DNA from: a virus
Length of the DNA: 43,886 nucleotides
Reading direction: 5' to 3' (one strand)
Virus record (IMG/VR): IMGVR_UViG_3300032313_001064
Location: 1 to 43,886 of that record
A model generated the notes under the pieces. It was not told the origin of the DNA and made no database searches. It saw only the letters and a list, made by a program, of their open reading frames with translations. This document shows, in pieces, positions 21,238 to 29,019 of the stretch (position 1 is its first letter; each line of letters begins with the position of its first letter). A program made the position numbers and the translations under genes.

Positions 21238-21290
21238 GACCTTCATCAGGCACCGCATCACGGTGCGACGCCCTCGCGGGCGTTTCGGTC
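21238..21290 (-). ncRNA. Type II hammerhead ribozyme candidate, copy 2
   Basis: Minus strand: GACC, GAA, A15.1, stem III CGCCC-GCGA-GGGCG, U16.1, C17, stem I GCACCG-TGATG-CGGTGC, CTGATGA, one extra A, GGTC. Cleavage is expected between 21267 and 21266. Compared with copy 1 the five changes are a covarying stem III pair (T-A to C-G), the R of the GNRA loop, the free position N7, and the extra linker base. It lies 13 bases after the amidoligase stop and 31 bases before the next start. Stem II has only four clear pairs, the weakest part of the model. Confidence 0.78.
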
Positions 21291-21303
21291 TGCGGGGTGA
21301 GGC

Positions 21304-22161
21304 TCAGCCCTCCTCCCCCGTGTCGGTGGCCCCGCCGTCATACTTTTTGGCAAGGCGCATCAACTCTTTTTTGACTTGCTTCAGCGTCGGCCCGTTGTCG
21401 ATGAACAGGTCGCCAAAGACCCGCTTCTCCCGTCCCTTCGTCCACCCCAGCGCGTAGAACAGACGGCAGACCGCAGTCTGACCGACGCCCCCGCGGTGGA
21501 TCGGGCTGGATTCCTTCGGAGTCTTCGCCGTGAACTGCGTGGCGCGATTGCAGAGCAGCGACTTTTCGACGATGCCGATGCACGTCAGGACGTGACCCAC
21601 AATCTTGGTGGCGTTGAGCGTCGCGGCGAACGGGCGAAACTCGACCGTGGGCTTTGTCGTGATCGTGTTGAGGATGTGGTAGCGAGTGTGGGTGCGTCGA
21701 GCCATCGCGTTGTCGAGCGAGCCGTAGGCTTGCAGCGAACCTGCCCACTGACCGCGCTCGCGACGGGTCGTGCCGGTCGTGGCATAGATTGCCTTTTCGA
21801 AGTTGGCGACCAGAGCAATCACCTTCGCGAGATTTTTGGCGTTGCGCTTGTTGAAACCGACGTGAACGTGCAGACCGCAAGAGGAGTTCACCTTGCCACC
21901 CTTTTCGACGATCAGACGCACCACGTCGAGCAGTTGACGGACGCCTTCCTTGCCCTTCAGCACGGGCGAAACGAATTCACAAGCCTGACGACCGGGGCCA
22001 GCGGAGATCGACGGGTCGCGGTCAGCGAGCCAGCCAGCGGGCAGCCACTCGACTTGAACGCCAGCACCGTGGCCCCCAACGTAGGCGAGCGCGCCGTGGG
22101 GCATGTGGGTTTCGATCTCAACTCCGAAGGTCATTTCGTTGGCGTCGACTGTCGCGGGCAT
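21304..22161 (-). CDS. Amidoligase (GCS-like carboxylate-amine ligase)
   Basis: The product has 285 residues. The amidoligase signatures are present in order: TFGVEIETH (about 11-19), QACEFVSPVL (about 59-68), SSCGLHVHVGF (about 93-103) and PTVEFRPFAATLN (about 171-183). The fold is that of glutamine synthetase/gamma-glutamylcysteine ligase and joins a carboxylate to an amine with ATP. AAAGGAACC precedes ATG 22161. Published genomic surveys link this family to glutamine amidotransferases in systems predicted to modify peptides or proteins. Here it is the first gene of a leftward operon with such an amidotransferase. Confidence 0.87.
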   Translation of the reverse strand: MPATVDANEMTFGVEIETHMPHGALAYVGGHGAGVQVEWLPAGWLADRDPSISAGPGRQACEFVSPVLKGKEGVRQLLDVVRLIVEKGGKVNSSCGLHVHVGFNKRNAKNLAKVIALVANFEKAIYATTGTTRRERGQWAGSLQAYGSLDNAMARRTHTRYHILNTITTKPTVEFRPFAATLNATKIVGHVLTCIGIVEKSLLCNRATQFTAKTPKESSPIHRGGVGQTAVCRLFYALGWTKGREKRVFGDLFIDNGPTLKQVKKELMRLAKKYDGGATDTGEEG

Positions 22162-22228
22162 CGTTTGGGTTCCTTTGGTTGGTGTCGTTCTTTCGTTCGC
22201 GTCGGTTGCGTTACTCACAACTGACGAA

Positions 22229-22260
22229 ATACATCATCGTCATTCCCGAGCGTATGTCAA
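22229..22260 (-). promoter_or_regulatory. Putative leftward promoter of the amidoligase operon
   Basis: A perfect -35 hexamer TTGACA lies on the minus strand at 22260-22255. No good -10 stands at 17 bases (ATGATG); TGATGT or ATGTAT at 18-20 bases are alternatives. The position, about 70 bases before the amidoligase start, is right. The plus-strand leader of the terminase gene (to 22404) contains CTATAGG but no clear promoter. Confidence 0.4.
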
Positions 22261-22404
22261 CAGCGTCATTCGAAATATTTTTCGGAATTGTCGGTTCTCC
22301 TTTGGCCTATAGGGGTTAGGCTGGAGAAAATTCTGCCTAGCTCGATCAAAAACGCGATTCCCTCGATGCCCCGCGAACTGTTCTAAAGATAGAAGGGCAC
22401 CCCG

Positions 22405-24567
22405 ATGGCACTCACAACTGAACAGAAGAACAGGCTCCGCGAGACAGAGCGCAGGGCGCGGGCTGCGTTGCGTGAAGTTGCGAAGGTGAAGAAGCGAGCA
22501 GGCGCGCCGTCGAATCAATACGACAGTCATCGCGAACGAATGGCGGCGCGCGCCGCAGAGTTGAGCGAATCGGGCCGCGACATCGGCGAGTTGCCTGCCG
22601 TTGTGAATGCGGATCGAAAGGCAGAATGCGCCTCCAGCTTTCAACTGTTCTGCGAGGAGTATTTTCCGGCGACGTTTCGCCTTGAATGGTCGCCGGATCA
22701 TCTGAAGGTGATCGCAGCCATCGAGGCAGCGGTGACGAAAGGCGGCTTGTTCGCGTTCGCGATGCCGCGTGGAAGCGGCAAGACATCGCTCGTCGAGACT
22801 GCCGCTCTGTGGTCAATCGTCTACGGTCACCATGATTTCATCGCGATCATCGGCGCGGATGAAGAACACGCTCGAACGATGCTTGAATCGATCAAGGTCG
22901 AATGCGAGGTGAACGAGGCTTTGCTTGACGACTTCCCCGAAGTGGTCTACCCGATCGTCGCGCTTGAAAAGATTCATCAACGAGCCGGTGGTCAGCTCTA
23001 CCGCGGCAAGCCGACAAACATCCAGTGGACGGCAAACGAAGTGCAGTTTCCGACCGTAGAAGGCAGCAAAGCGTCTGGCGGCATCATTCGCGTTGCAGGC
23101 ATCACGGGAAGAATCCGCGGCATGTCTGCCAAACGCGCGTGCGACAGTCGCAAGGTGCGCCCATCGCTTGTGCTGATTGATGACCCGCAGACAGACGAAA
23201 GTGCGGCGTCGCCGTCACAAGTCGCAACGCGGGAAGCGGTGCTGAAAGGTGCGATCCTCGGGCTCGCGGGGCCGGGGTCAAAGATCAGCGGTCTTTGCAC
23301 GGTCACGGTCGTGAAGCCTGACGATCTGGCAGACCGGCTGCTTGATCGCAGCCAGCACCCTTCGTGGCAAGGCGAACGCACAAAGCTGATCTATTCGTGG
23401 CCTACTGCTGATGATTTGTGGTCGCAATATGCCGAAATGCGTCGCGAGGGTCAGCGAACAGGGCGAGGCACATCTGACGCGGATGACTTCTATCAGCAGC
23501 ATCAACCAGAGATGGATGCCGGTGCGGTCGTGGCGTGGGAAGCCCGCAAGAACGAAGACGAGTTGAGTGCCGTTCAGCACGCATGGAATCTTCGAATTGA
23601 CCGCGGGGAGAGCGCGTTCGCCGCTGAATTCCAAAACGAGCCGGTGCTGCAAGCCACAGAAGTTGGTCGAATGCAGAAAAAGGAACTGGCAGCGCGTGTC
23701 ATCAACGTGCCGGGAGGAGTCGTGCCGATCGGGTGCGATCAGCTCACGGCGTTCGTTGACGTTCAGGAAAAGGTGCTGTTCTGGTTGGTCGCGGCTTGGA
23801 ATGAATCGTTCGGCGGCTCAGTCGTCGCCTATGGTTGCTACCCAGAGCAGTCGTCGGCATTCTTCGAAGCTGCGCACGCGAAGCGAACGCTTGCCCTGGC
23901 TGCAAAAGGTGCGGGCTTCGAAGCGTCGTTGAACGCTGGCCTAGAAAAGCTCACGATCGATCTAATGTCTCGCGAGTGGCTGCGAGAAGACGGCACCGCA
24001 ATACGCATTCGACAACTCCTGATCGATGCGAACTGGGGGCAATCGACGCAGACAATACGAACCTTCGCGCGCCGGTCGCAGTTTGCCGCGTCAATCCTGC
24101 CTTCGCACGGTCGAGGCATCGGCGCATCTGGTCAACCACTTGCCGACAAGCAAAAGGGTCGAGGCGACAAGCTCGGTTTGAATTGGCGAATCGGGCAGAT
24201 TTCTGCCGGTCAGCGGTCAGTGCTGTATGACACAAATTTCTGGAAGACCTTCGTCGCGGCTAGGCTTCGGCTTGCTCTTGGTGATCCCGAATCGATCTCG
24301 ATAAACAAAGGCGAGCATGATTTGCTAATCGAGCATTTCACCGCAGAATATCCGGTTCGAACAGAGGCGCGCGGTCGCACGGTTGACGAATGGAAGATGG
24401 GCGGGCGAGACAATCATTGGTGGGATTGCTTGGTCGGAGCAGCGGTCGCGGCATCAATTGCAGGCGTGCGCCCGCAAGCAACCGAAGCTGGCGGGAGAGC
24501 GCGTCGAAAGGTGGAAATGCCCGCTCGCTCAAAGAGAAAGATCACGGTCACGCGGCGCGAAAATTAG
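22405..24567 (+). CDS. terL: Terminase large subunit
   Basis: The product has 720 residues. Walker A MPRGSGKTS (about 120-128) and Walker B LVLIDDPQTD (about 255-264) with a following SGLCTVTVV coupling motif form the packaging ATPase. The C-terminal nuclease begins around FVDVQEK (Asp452) with LIDANWGQS near 527 and a late Asp in GRDNHWWDC. The order and size suit gpA-type terminases. It drives DNA into the prohead through the portal encoded two genes downstream. No small terminase subunit is recognisable next to it; a cofactor may lie among the small unknown genes. Confidence 0.9.
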   Translation: MALTTEQKNRLRETERRARAALREVAKVKKRAGAPSNQYDSHRERMAARAAELSESGRDIGELPAVVNADRKAECASSFQLFCEEYFPATFRLEWSPDHLKVIAAIEAAVTKGGLFAFAMPRGSGKTSLVETAALWSIVYGHHDFIAIIGADEEHARTMLESIKVECEVNEALLDDFPEVVYPIVALEKIHQRAGGQLYRGKPTNIQWTANEVQFPTVEGSKASGGIIRVAGITGRIRGMSAKRACDSRKVRPSLVLIDDPQTDESAASPSQVATREAVLKGAILGLAGPGSKISGLCTVTVVKPDDLADRLLDRSQHPSWQGERTKLIYSWPTADDLWSQYAEMRREGQRTGRGTSDADDFYQQHQPEMDAGAVVAWEARKNEDELSAVQHAWNLRIDRGESAFAAEFQNEPVLQATEVGRMQKKELAARVINVPGGVVPIGCDQLTAFVDVQEKVLFWLVAAWNESFGGSVVAYGCYPEQSSAFFEAAHAKRTLALAAKGAGFEASLNAGLEKLTIDLMSREWLREDGTAIRIRQLLIDANWGQSTQTIRTFARRSQFAASILPSHGRGIGASGQPLADKQKGRGDKLGLNWRIGQISAGQRSVLYDTNFWKTFVAARLRLALGDPESISINKGEHDLLIEHFTAEYPVRTEARGRTVDEWKMGGRDNHWWDCLVGAAVAASIAGVRPQATEAGGRARRKVEMPARSKRKITVTRREN

Positions 24568-24613
24568 CCATAGGCGGCACGAAGCAGTCGTCTGTCAGTT
24601 AGTGTCGCGATAT

Positions 24614-24814
24614 ATGAGCGACACACTGCGCGACCAGATTGAAACAACTGCCGCGAACCCTCTGCGCGTCCGCACGGACGCAGGAGAAGTCGAGTCGCAC
24701 GACCTTGTGAAAATGGTCGAAGCCGATAAGTACCTTTCTGCCGCGAAGGCAGCAAAGACTAAGAATCGCGGTCTGCGCTTTACCCGAATCGTGCCGCCGG
24801 GATCGTATTCGTGA
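24614..24814 (+). CDS. Small protein between terminase and portal (gpW-like position)
   Basis: The product has 66 residues; the TGA overlaps the portal GTG start. The helical sequence (TLRDQIETTAANPLRVRTDA, then LVKMVEADKYLSAAKAAKT) and its position between terminase and portal match lambda gpW and related head-joining proteins. Ribosome site weak. The call rests on position and size. Confidence 0.65.
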   Translation: MSDTLRDQIETTAANPLRVRTDAGEVESHDLVKMVEADKYLSAAKAAKTKNRGLRFTRIVPPGSYS

Positions 24815-26265
24815 GCTTTTTCGATCGACTCATGGGACGCAAGGAAGCGCGGCGCGCGGAAGCGATGCCGGTGCGCGTGCGCGGTCGTTTTGATGCCGCT
24901 GAATCGCTTGACGATCGCAAGCACTGGCAAAACGCCGATTGGTTCTCGCTCGACGGCGCGCTGACCGCAACGGTGCGGCGCACAATGCGCAATCGCGCCC
25001 GCTATGAGCGACTGAACAACTCCTATCTCGCAGGCATTGCCGACACGCTTGCCAACGATCTTGTAGGCACAGGCCCGCGGCTTCAACTCACGACCGGCAA
25101 CAACGATTCCGATCGCACGATTGAGACTGCGTTTTACGAGTGGAGTTGGCACGTCAATCTCGCGGGCAAGCTTCGCACGATGCGGCAGTCGAAGCTGATC
25201 GATGGCGAAGCCTTTGCGATGATGATCACTAATCCTCGCCTCGACGGCGTGCAGCTCGATCTGCGGCTGATCGAAGCAGAGCAAGTCGCGACGCCGATTG
25301 GCGTGCGCGTGCCGCTTGAAACGCCGGAAGGCTCGATCGTCGATGGTCTTGAATTCGACGAAACCGGCAACGTGATCGCCTACAAGGTTCTGAAGTATCA
25401 CCCCGGCTCAAACTATCGGGTCAGCAACTTCGAATTCAATCGGGTTGTCGCCGAGAATATGTTCCATTGGTTTGCGTCGGTGCGACCGGCGCAGCATCGC
25501 GGCGTTTCGGAAGTCGCGCCGTGCTTGCGCCTGTTTGCGGATATGCGGCGATTCACTGGCGCGGTGATCGCTGCCGCGGAGACTGCTGCCGATTTCGCTG
25601 CGTTCCTCCACAGCAACTCGCCCGCTGCTGAAGTCGATGAGGTCGACGCATTTCAATCGATGGAGATTGAGAAGCGCAGTATGGTGACGCTGCCAGAGGG
25701 ATGGTCTGTGTCGCAGCTTCGCGCAGAGCAGCCGGTCAGCACATACGCGATGTTCAAGCGCGAGATTCTCAACGAAATCGCTCGCTCGCTTCAGCTTCCA
25801 TACAACATCGCTGCGCTCGATTCGTCGAGCTACAACTACTCGTCTGGCAGGCTCGATTGGCAAGTGTATTCGCAGACAATCCGCGTTCAACGCGATGATC
25901 TAGAGCGCGGCATTCTCGATCGTCTTTTCCGCGCGTGGTGCGACGAAGCTGCGCTTGTCGGCATCATCCCATCTGGAATGCCGCCCGTTGCCCAATGGAC
26001 GTGGACGTGGACGTGGGACGGTCGCGAACACGTCGACCCGCTGAAGGAAGCAAACGCCGCGGAGTCCAGGCTGCGCACGCACACGACCACTCTCGCCGCT
26101 GAATACGCGCGACAGGGCAAGTCATGGGAAGTCGAGTTGCGCCAGCGCGCCGCAGAAATCGCGCTGATGAAAGAGCTTGATCTGTTCGTCGATCTTCAGC
26201 CAGAAACCAACTATGGCGGGCAGCTTGACGAAGACGGCTCCCCTGTTCCCGCGGGGGAAAAATGA
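24811..26265 (+). CDS. Portal protein (lambda gpB-like)
   Basis: The product has 484 residues. The N-terminus (MSFFDRLMGRKEAR) and the segment NRARYERLNNSYLAGIADTL followed by NDLVGTGPRLQL are typical of lambda-type portal proteins, as is IARSLQLPYNIAALDSSSYNYSS near residue 330 (the wing/crown helix region). Twelve copies would form the ring through which DNA passes. The gene is coupled upstream, and a micro-ORF links it to the capsid gene. Confidence 0.9.
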   Translation: MSFFDRLMGRKEARRAEAMPVRVRGRFDAAESLDDRKHWQNADWFSLDGALTATVRRTMRNRARYERLNNSYLAGIADTLANDLVGTGPRLQLTTGNNDSDRTIETAFYEWSWHVNLAGKLRTMRQSKLIDGEAFAMMITNPRLDGVQLDLRLIEAEQVATPIGVRVPLETPEGSIVDGLEFDETGNVIAYKVLKYHPGSNYRVSNFEFNRVVAENMFHWFASVRPAQHRGVSEVAPCLRLFADMRRFTGAVIAAAETAADFAAFLHSNSPAAEVDEVDAFQSMEIEKRSMVTLPEGWSVSQLRAEQPVSTYAMFKREILNEIARSLQLPYNIAALDSSSYNYSSGRLDWQVYSQTIRVQRDDLERGILDRLFRAWCDEAALVGIIPSGMPPVAQWTWTWTWDGREHVDPLKEANAAESRLRTHTTTLAAEYARQGKSWEVELRQRAAEIALMKELDLFVDLQPETNYGGQLDEDGSPVPAGEK

Positions 26266-26318
26266 ACTTTGAATTTGACTGCGAGGAGGACGATCTTTCG
26301 ATCGTTGTCTTTCTATGA
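26262..26318 (+). CDS. 18-codon linking micro-ORF
   Basis: ATG 26262 overlaps the portal stop (ATGA) and its own TGA overlaps the capsid gene ATG at 26315 (ATGA). The predicted peptide is acidic (MNFEFDCEEDDLSIVVFL). The only strong ribosome-site-like sequence nearby (GAGGAGG) is 26 bases upstream of 26315, too far for direct use, so translation of this peptide could carry ribosomes to the capsid start by coupling. Confidence 0.5.
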   Translation: MNFEFDCEEDDLSIVVFL

Positions 26319-28138
26319 ATCAGCTTGCGATCCAATCGAGCGTGAACTTTCTTGCCGCCGTCGAAGGCGAAGGCCAGGCCGCGCCGATTCGGTTCACGAT
26401 CGAAGCCTACACCGGCGCGCCGATTCGGCAGCAATGGTCGCGCGAGCCGATCGTGATCGATCTGGCAGGGATGAAGTTCAAGCAGACGTTGCCGATTGTG
26501 CTGGGTCACGACTATTCGCTTGGCTCGATCCTTGGTCAGACGACCGGGGTTCGCGTCGAGGGGAGCAAGCTCATTGTCGAAGGTGAAATCCTCGCCAGCG
26601 GCGATACTGCTGATCGCGTCGCTGCGCTTGCGCGTCGCGGGTATCAGTGGCAAGCCAGCGTTGGCGCAGACGTGCGCCAGCACATGAAGGTCGACGCCGA
26701 ACGCGCCGTTGAAGTCAACGGCCAGATGTTCGCCGGACCGATCAGAGTCGTCAAAGCCTCCGCTCTGCGGGAGGTTTCTTTTGTAACCCTCGGCGCAGAT
26801 GCAGATACGCGCGTTTCCATTGCCGCAGATGTTGCGGAAACGGAGGAACTTCTTATGGCGGACAACGCCAACGAAACGCCAGAGGTCGACCAGAAGGTTG
26901 CCGCTGAAGCCACGGCGATTGTCGCCGCGGAAGCCCCCAAGACTGATGCCGTTGTCGATCACTCGTCGATCATCGCATCCCTGACGGAGAAGGTTGCCAA
27001 CATGGAAAAGCTGATCGCGACTCGCAACGATCGCGCCCCGGCTGTTCACGTCGCCGAGCAGATCAACGGCGAGAAGGTCATCGAAGCTGCGCTGTGCTTG
27101 CAGGCCGGTCTGCCTTCGTCGCTTGTCGAAAAGAGTTTCGACGAGCGAACGGTTGAGGCTGGCGAGAAGGTGAAGCGAACTACTTCGCTTTCGGAAGTGG
27201 TTGTCGAGGCCGCGAAGGCGAACGGCTACACCGGCTCGCACCGCATCTCGACCGCTTCGCTCCCGGTGATTCTCCGCGCTGCGTTCGCCACTCATCAGAT
27301 CGGTGATCTGCTGTCTGCGGTGACTAACAAGTTCCTTCTCGCCGGTTTCAACGCCGTCGAGCGGACGTGGACGGACATTGCCGCCGTGCGAAGCGTGAAC
27401 GATTTCAAGTCGATCAACATGTTTCGACTCAACGGCTCGTTCAAGTTCACCAAGGTCGGCAACGGCGGCGAACTGAAGAACGCTGCCGCGAGCGATTACA
27501 AGCGAAGCGTGGCGGCAGAGCAGTATGGTGTTTATAGCACCATCACCCGTGCCGATCTCATCAATGACGATTTGAACGCTCTCAGTCAGGTGCCGCAGCG
27601 CATCGGGCGCGGCGCGGCTCTGTCGCTCAACGAAGTCATCTGGGGTGAGTTCCAGGCCGACAACGCCAGTTTCTACCAGAGCGTCACCGCTGCCGCGGGC
27701 AACGCTCTGTCCCTCACTTCTCTGAAGGCTGCTGCGGTCGCCTTCCGCAAGCTGAAGGACACTGACGGCAACCCGCTCGCACTCGCTCCGCGCGTGCTGC
27801 TGGTGCCGCCAGAGCTTGAGCTTTCCGCTGCCGAGCTGATGTCGTCTTCGTTGCTCATCTCGGGCACCGATTCGACTCGCGGCAACGCGAACGTTCTCGC
27901 CGGTCGGTATCGCGTCGCGACTTCGTCTTACCTGACGAACGCTTCGACGTGGTGGTTGATGGCTGATGCGAACGATCTGAACGCGCTTGATGTCGTGTTC
28001 TTGAACGGGCAGCAGTCGCCAACGATCGAGCAAGTTGCCGTTGATGCGGACAAGCTCGGCATCGGCCTCCGCGGGTACATGGATTTCGGCGTGAGCAAGG
28101 CCGAAAGCCTGTCGACTCTGCGCATGGCAACCGCTTGA
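26315..28138 (+). CDS. Prohead protease-major capsid protein fusion
   Basis: The product has 607 residues. Residues about 20-170 form a prohead serine protease domain: LGHDYSLGSI (His65), WQASVGADV (Ser115) and LREVSFVTLGAD near 151. Residues about 175-250 are an acidic, helical linker that may act as scaffold. About 255-607 is a Mu gpT/HK97-like major capsid domain (for example AALSLNEVIWGEFQADN, PRVLLVPPELELSA). The protease should cut the linker during capsid maturation. An internal ATG with its own ribosome site at 26855 could supply capsid without protease. Confidence 0.85.
   Translation: MNQLAIQSSVNFLAAVEGEGQAAPIRFTIEAYTGAPIRQQWSREPIVIDLAGMKFKQTLPIVLGHDYSLGSILGQTTGVRVEGSKLIVEGEILASGDTADRVAALARRGYQWQASVGADVRQHMKVDAERAVEVNGQMFAGPIRVVKASALREVSFVTLGADADTRVSIAADVAETEELLMADNANETPEVDQKVAAEATAIVAAEAPKTDAVVDHSSIIASLTEKVANMEKLIATRNDRAPAVHVAEQINGEKVIEAALCLQAGLPSSLVEKSFDERTVEAGEKVKRTTSLSEVVVEAAKANGYTGSHRISTASLPVILRAAFATHQIGDLLSAVTNKFLLAGFNAVERTWTDIAAVRSVNDFKSINMFRLNGSFKFTKVGNGGELKNAAASDYKRSVAAEQYGVYSTITRADLINDDLNALSQVPQRIGRGAALSLNEVIWGEFQADNASFYQSVTAAAGNALSLTSLKAAAVAFRKLKDTDGNPLALAPRVLLVPPELELSAAELMSSSLLISGTDSTRGNANVLAGRYRVATSSYLTNASTWWLMADANDLNALDVVFLNGQQSPTIEQVAVDADKLGIGLRGYMDFGVSKAESLSTLRMATA
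26855..28138 (+). CDS. Internal in-frame start giving scaffold plus capsid (427 aa)
   Basis: GGAGG at 26842-26846 lies 8 bases before the in-frame ATG 26855, exactly at the boundary between the protease domain and the acidic linker (residue 181 of the fusion). A product from here would be MADNANETPEV onward, with the linker and capsid domain only. Nested starts are known in phage protease/scaffold genes, and one would solve the need for many capsids per protease. Confidence 0.6.
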   Translation: MADNANETPEVDQKVAAEATAIVAAEAPKTDAVVDHSSIIASLTEKVANMEKLIATRNDRAPAVHVAEQINGEKVIEAALCLQAGLPSSLVEKSFDERTVEAGEKVKRTTSLSEVVVEAAKANGYTGSHRISTASLPVILRAAFATHQIGDLLSAVTNKFLLAGFNAVERTWTDIAAVRSVNDFKSINMFRLNGSFKFTKVGNGGELKNAAASDYKRSVAAEQYGVYSTITRADLINDDLNALSQVPQRIGRGAALSLNEVIWGEFQADNASFYQSVTAAAGNALSLTSLKAAAVAFRKLKDTDGNPLALAPRVLLVPPELELSAAELMSSSLLISGTDSTRGNANVLAGRYRVATSSYLTNASTWWLMADANDLNALDVVFLNGQQSPTIEQVAVDADKLGIGLRGYMDFGVSKAESLSTLRMATA

Positions 28139-28177
28139 TGAGTTTATGCGGAAACGCAGCAACCAATGAAAACCGCA

Positions 28178-28206
28178 GCCGGGGGCGGGCGAAACCCGCC
28201 CCCGGC
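28178..28206. other. 12-bp GC hairpin after the capsid gene
   Basis: GCCGGGGGCGGG pairs perfectly with CCCGCCCCCGGC around CGAAA. No T-run follows, and the late genes continue, so this may slow or partly stop RNA polymerase or protect the capsid mRNA 3' end. The gap 28139-28256 holds no gene. Confidence 0.7.
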
Positions 28207-28256
28207 ATGACGAACCAAAAGCAATCAACCACATCAAAGAAAGCTAGGTGTCAACA

Positions 28257-28580
28257 ATGGCCGATTATTTTCAGCATGGGGATGTCATCGACTACACGCC
28301 TTCCGCTGCGGTCGCAGCGGGTGCGGTGGTCGTTCTCAATGATCTTGTGACGGTCGCGATGCGCCCGATCGCTGCGAACCAGCTTGGCGCGGTCGCAGTT
28401 GAAGGCGTGTTCTCGATGCCAAAGGCAACGGGCGCGATCGGTCAGGGTGCGGTCGTGTATTGGGATGCCACCGCGGGCAACATCACCACCACCGCGGGCA
28501 GCAACAAGCGAGCCGGTAAGGCCGCGCGGGCTGCCGCGAGCGGTGATTCGACCGTGATGGTTCTGATCAACATCGGTTGA
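28257..28580 (+). CDS. Capsid decoration/stabilising protein (DUF2190-like)
   Basis: The product has 107 residues; ATG 28257 has TAGGTG 7 bases upstream, and GTG 28248 is an alternative. The beta-rich sequence (SAAVAAGAVVVLNDLVTVA, then GQGAVVYWDATAGNITTT) matches the DUF2190 family of small capsid proteins found next to major capsid genes. Expected to cap or cement capsomers. Confidence 0.8.
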   Translation: MADYFQHGDVIDYTPSAAVAAGAVVVLNDLVTVAMRPIAANQLGAVAVEGVFSMPKATGAIGQGAVVYWDATAGNITTTAGSNKRAGKAARAAASGDSTVMVLINIG

Positions 28581-28594
28581 TCGTCGAAACGTCC

Positions 28595-28640
28595 CGCAAC
28601 CCTCCGCAGGCGCGCCAACGCGCGCCGCGGAGGCGTTGCG
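28595..28640. other. 20-bp imperfect hairpin before the head-closure gene
   Basis: CGCAAC, CCTCCGC and GGCGCGC pair in turn with GCGCGCC, GCGGAGG and GTTGCG, with single-base bulges at 28608 and 28634. No T-run follows. With the hairpin at 28178 it brackets the decoration gene. The rest of 28581-28659 holds no gene. Confidence 0.7.
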
Positions 28641-28659
28641 TGGGTGAACGGAGAACGCA

Positions 28660-29019
28660 ATGCCTGACATGATTCGTTCCGGTGCTGCCTACTTGTCTTC
28701 CGTTTTGAAGAAGTCGGCAAGCGCAAGCGTGACGATGACAAGAGGTGCAGAGTCGCGAAGCGTTCTTGCGGTGGTTGGGAAGTCGACTTTTGAATCAGTC
28801 GATCAAAACGGAGTGACCGAAAGCTGGGAGTCGCGAGACTTCATCATTCACGCAACCGACCTTCCGTTTGGTGAACCGCAGAGGCACGACAAGATCATTG
28901 AAACGATTGGCAATACCTTGCGCGTGTATCAAGTGTCCGCTCCTCGTGGTGTGCCGTTGTTTCACTACTCTGACGCTTTTCAATCTGCGGTTCGGATTCA
29001 CACAACGAGAGTTGACTGA
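28660..29019 (+). CDS. Head-tail joining/head closure-like protein
   Basis: The product has 119 residues. The sequence SVLAVVGKSTFESVDQNG followed by WESRDFIIHATDLPFGEP resembles the lambda gpFII-type beta barrel family that seals the head after packaging. CGGAGAA precedes ATG 28660. Its TGA overlaps the next ATG (TGATG). Position after the decoration gene fits. Confidence 0.65.
   Translation: MPDMIRSGAAYLSSVLKKSASASVTMTRGAESRSVLAVVGKSTFESVDQNGVTESWESRDFIIHATDLPFGEPQRHDKIIETIGNTLRVYQVSAPRGVPLFHYSDAFQSAVRIHTTRVD

Noticed and set aside
28136-28165. Third hammerhead-like sequence (TTGATGA near GGAAAC)
   Set aside because: The first core base is wrong and no stem II or stem III can be formed around it.
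25964-28237. Long minus-strand ORF of 757 codons opposite portal and capsid genes
   Set aside because: It lies antisense to clearly conserved portal and capsid coding sequence and has the composition of a shadow frame.
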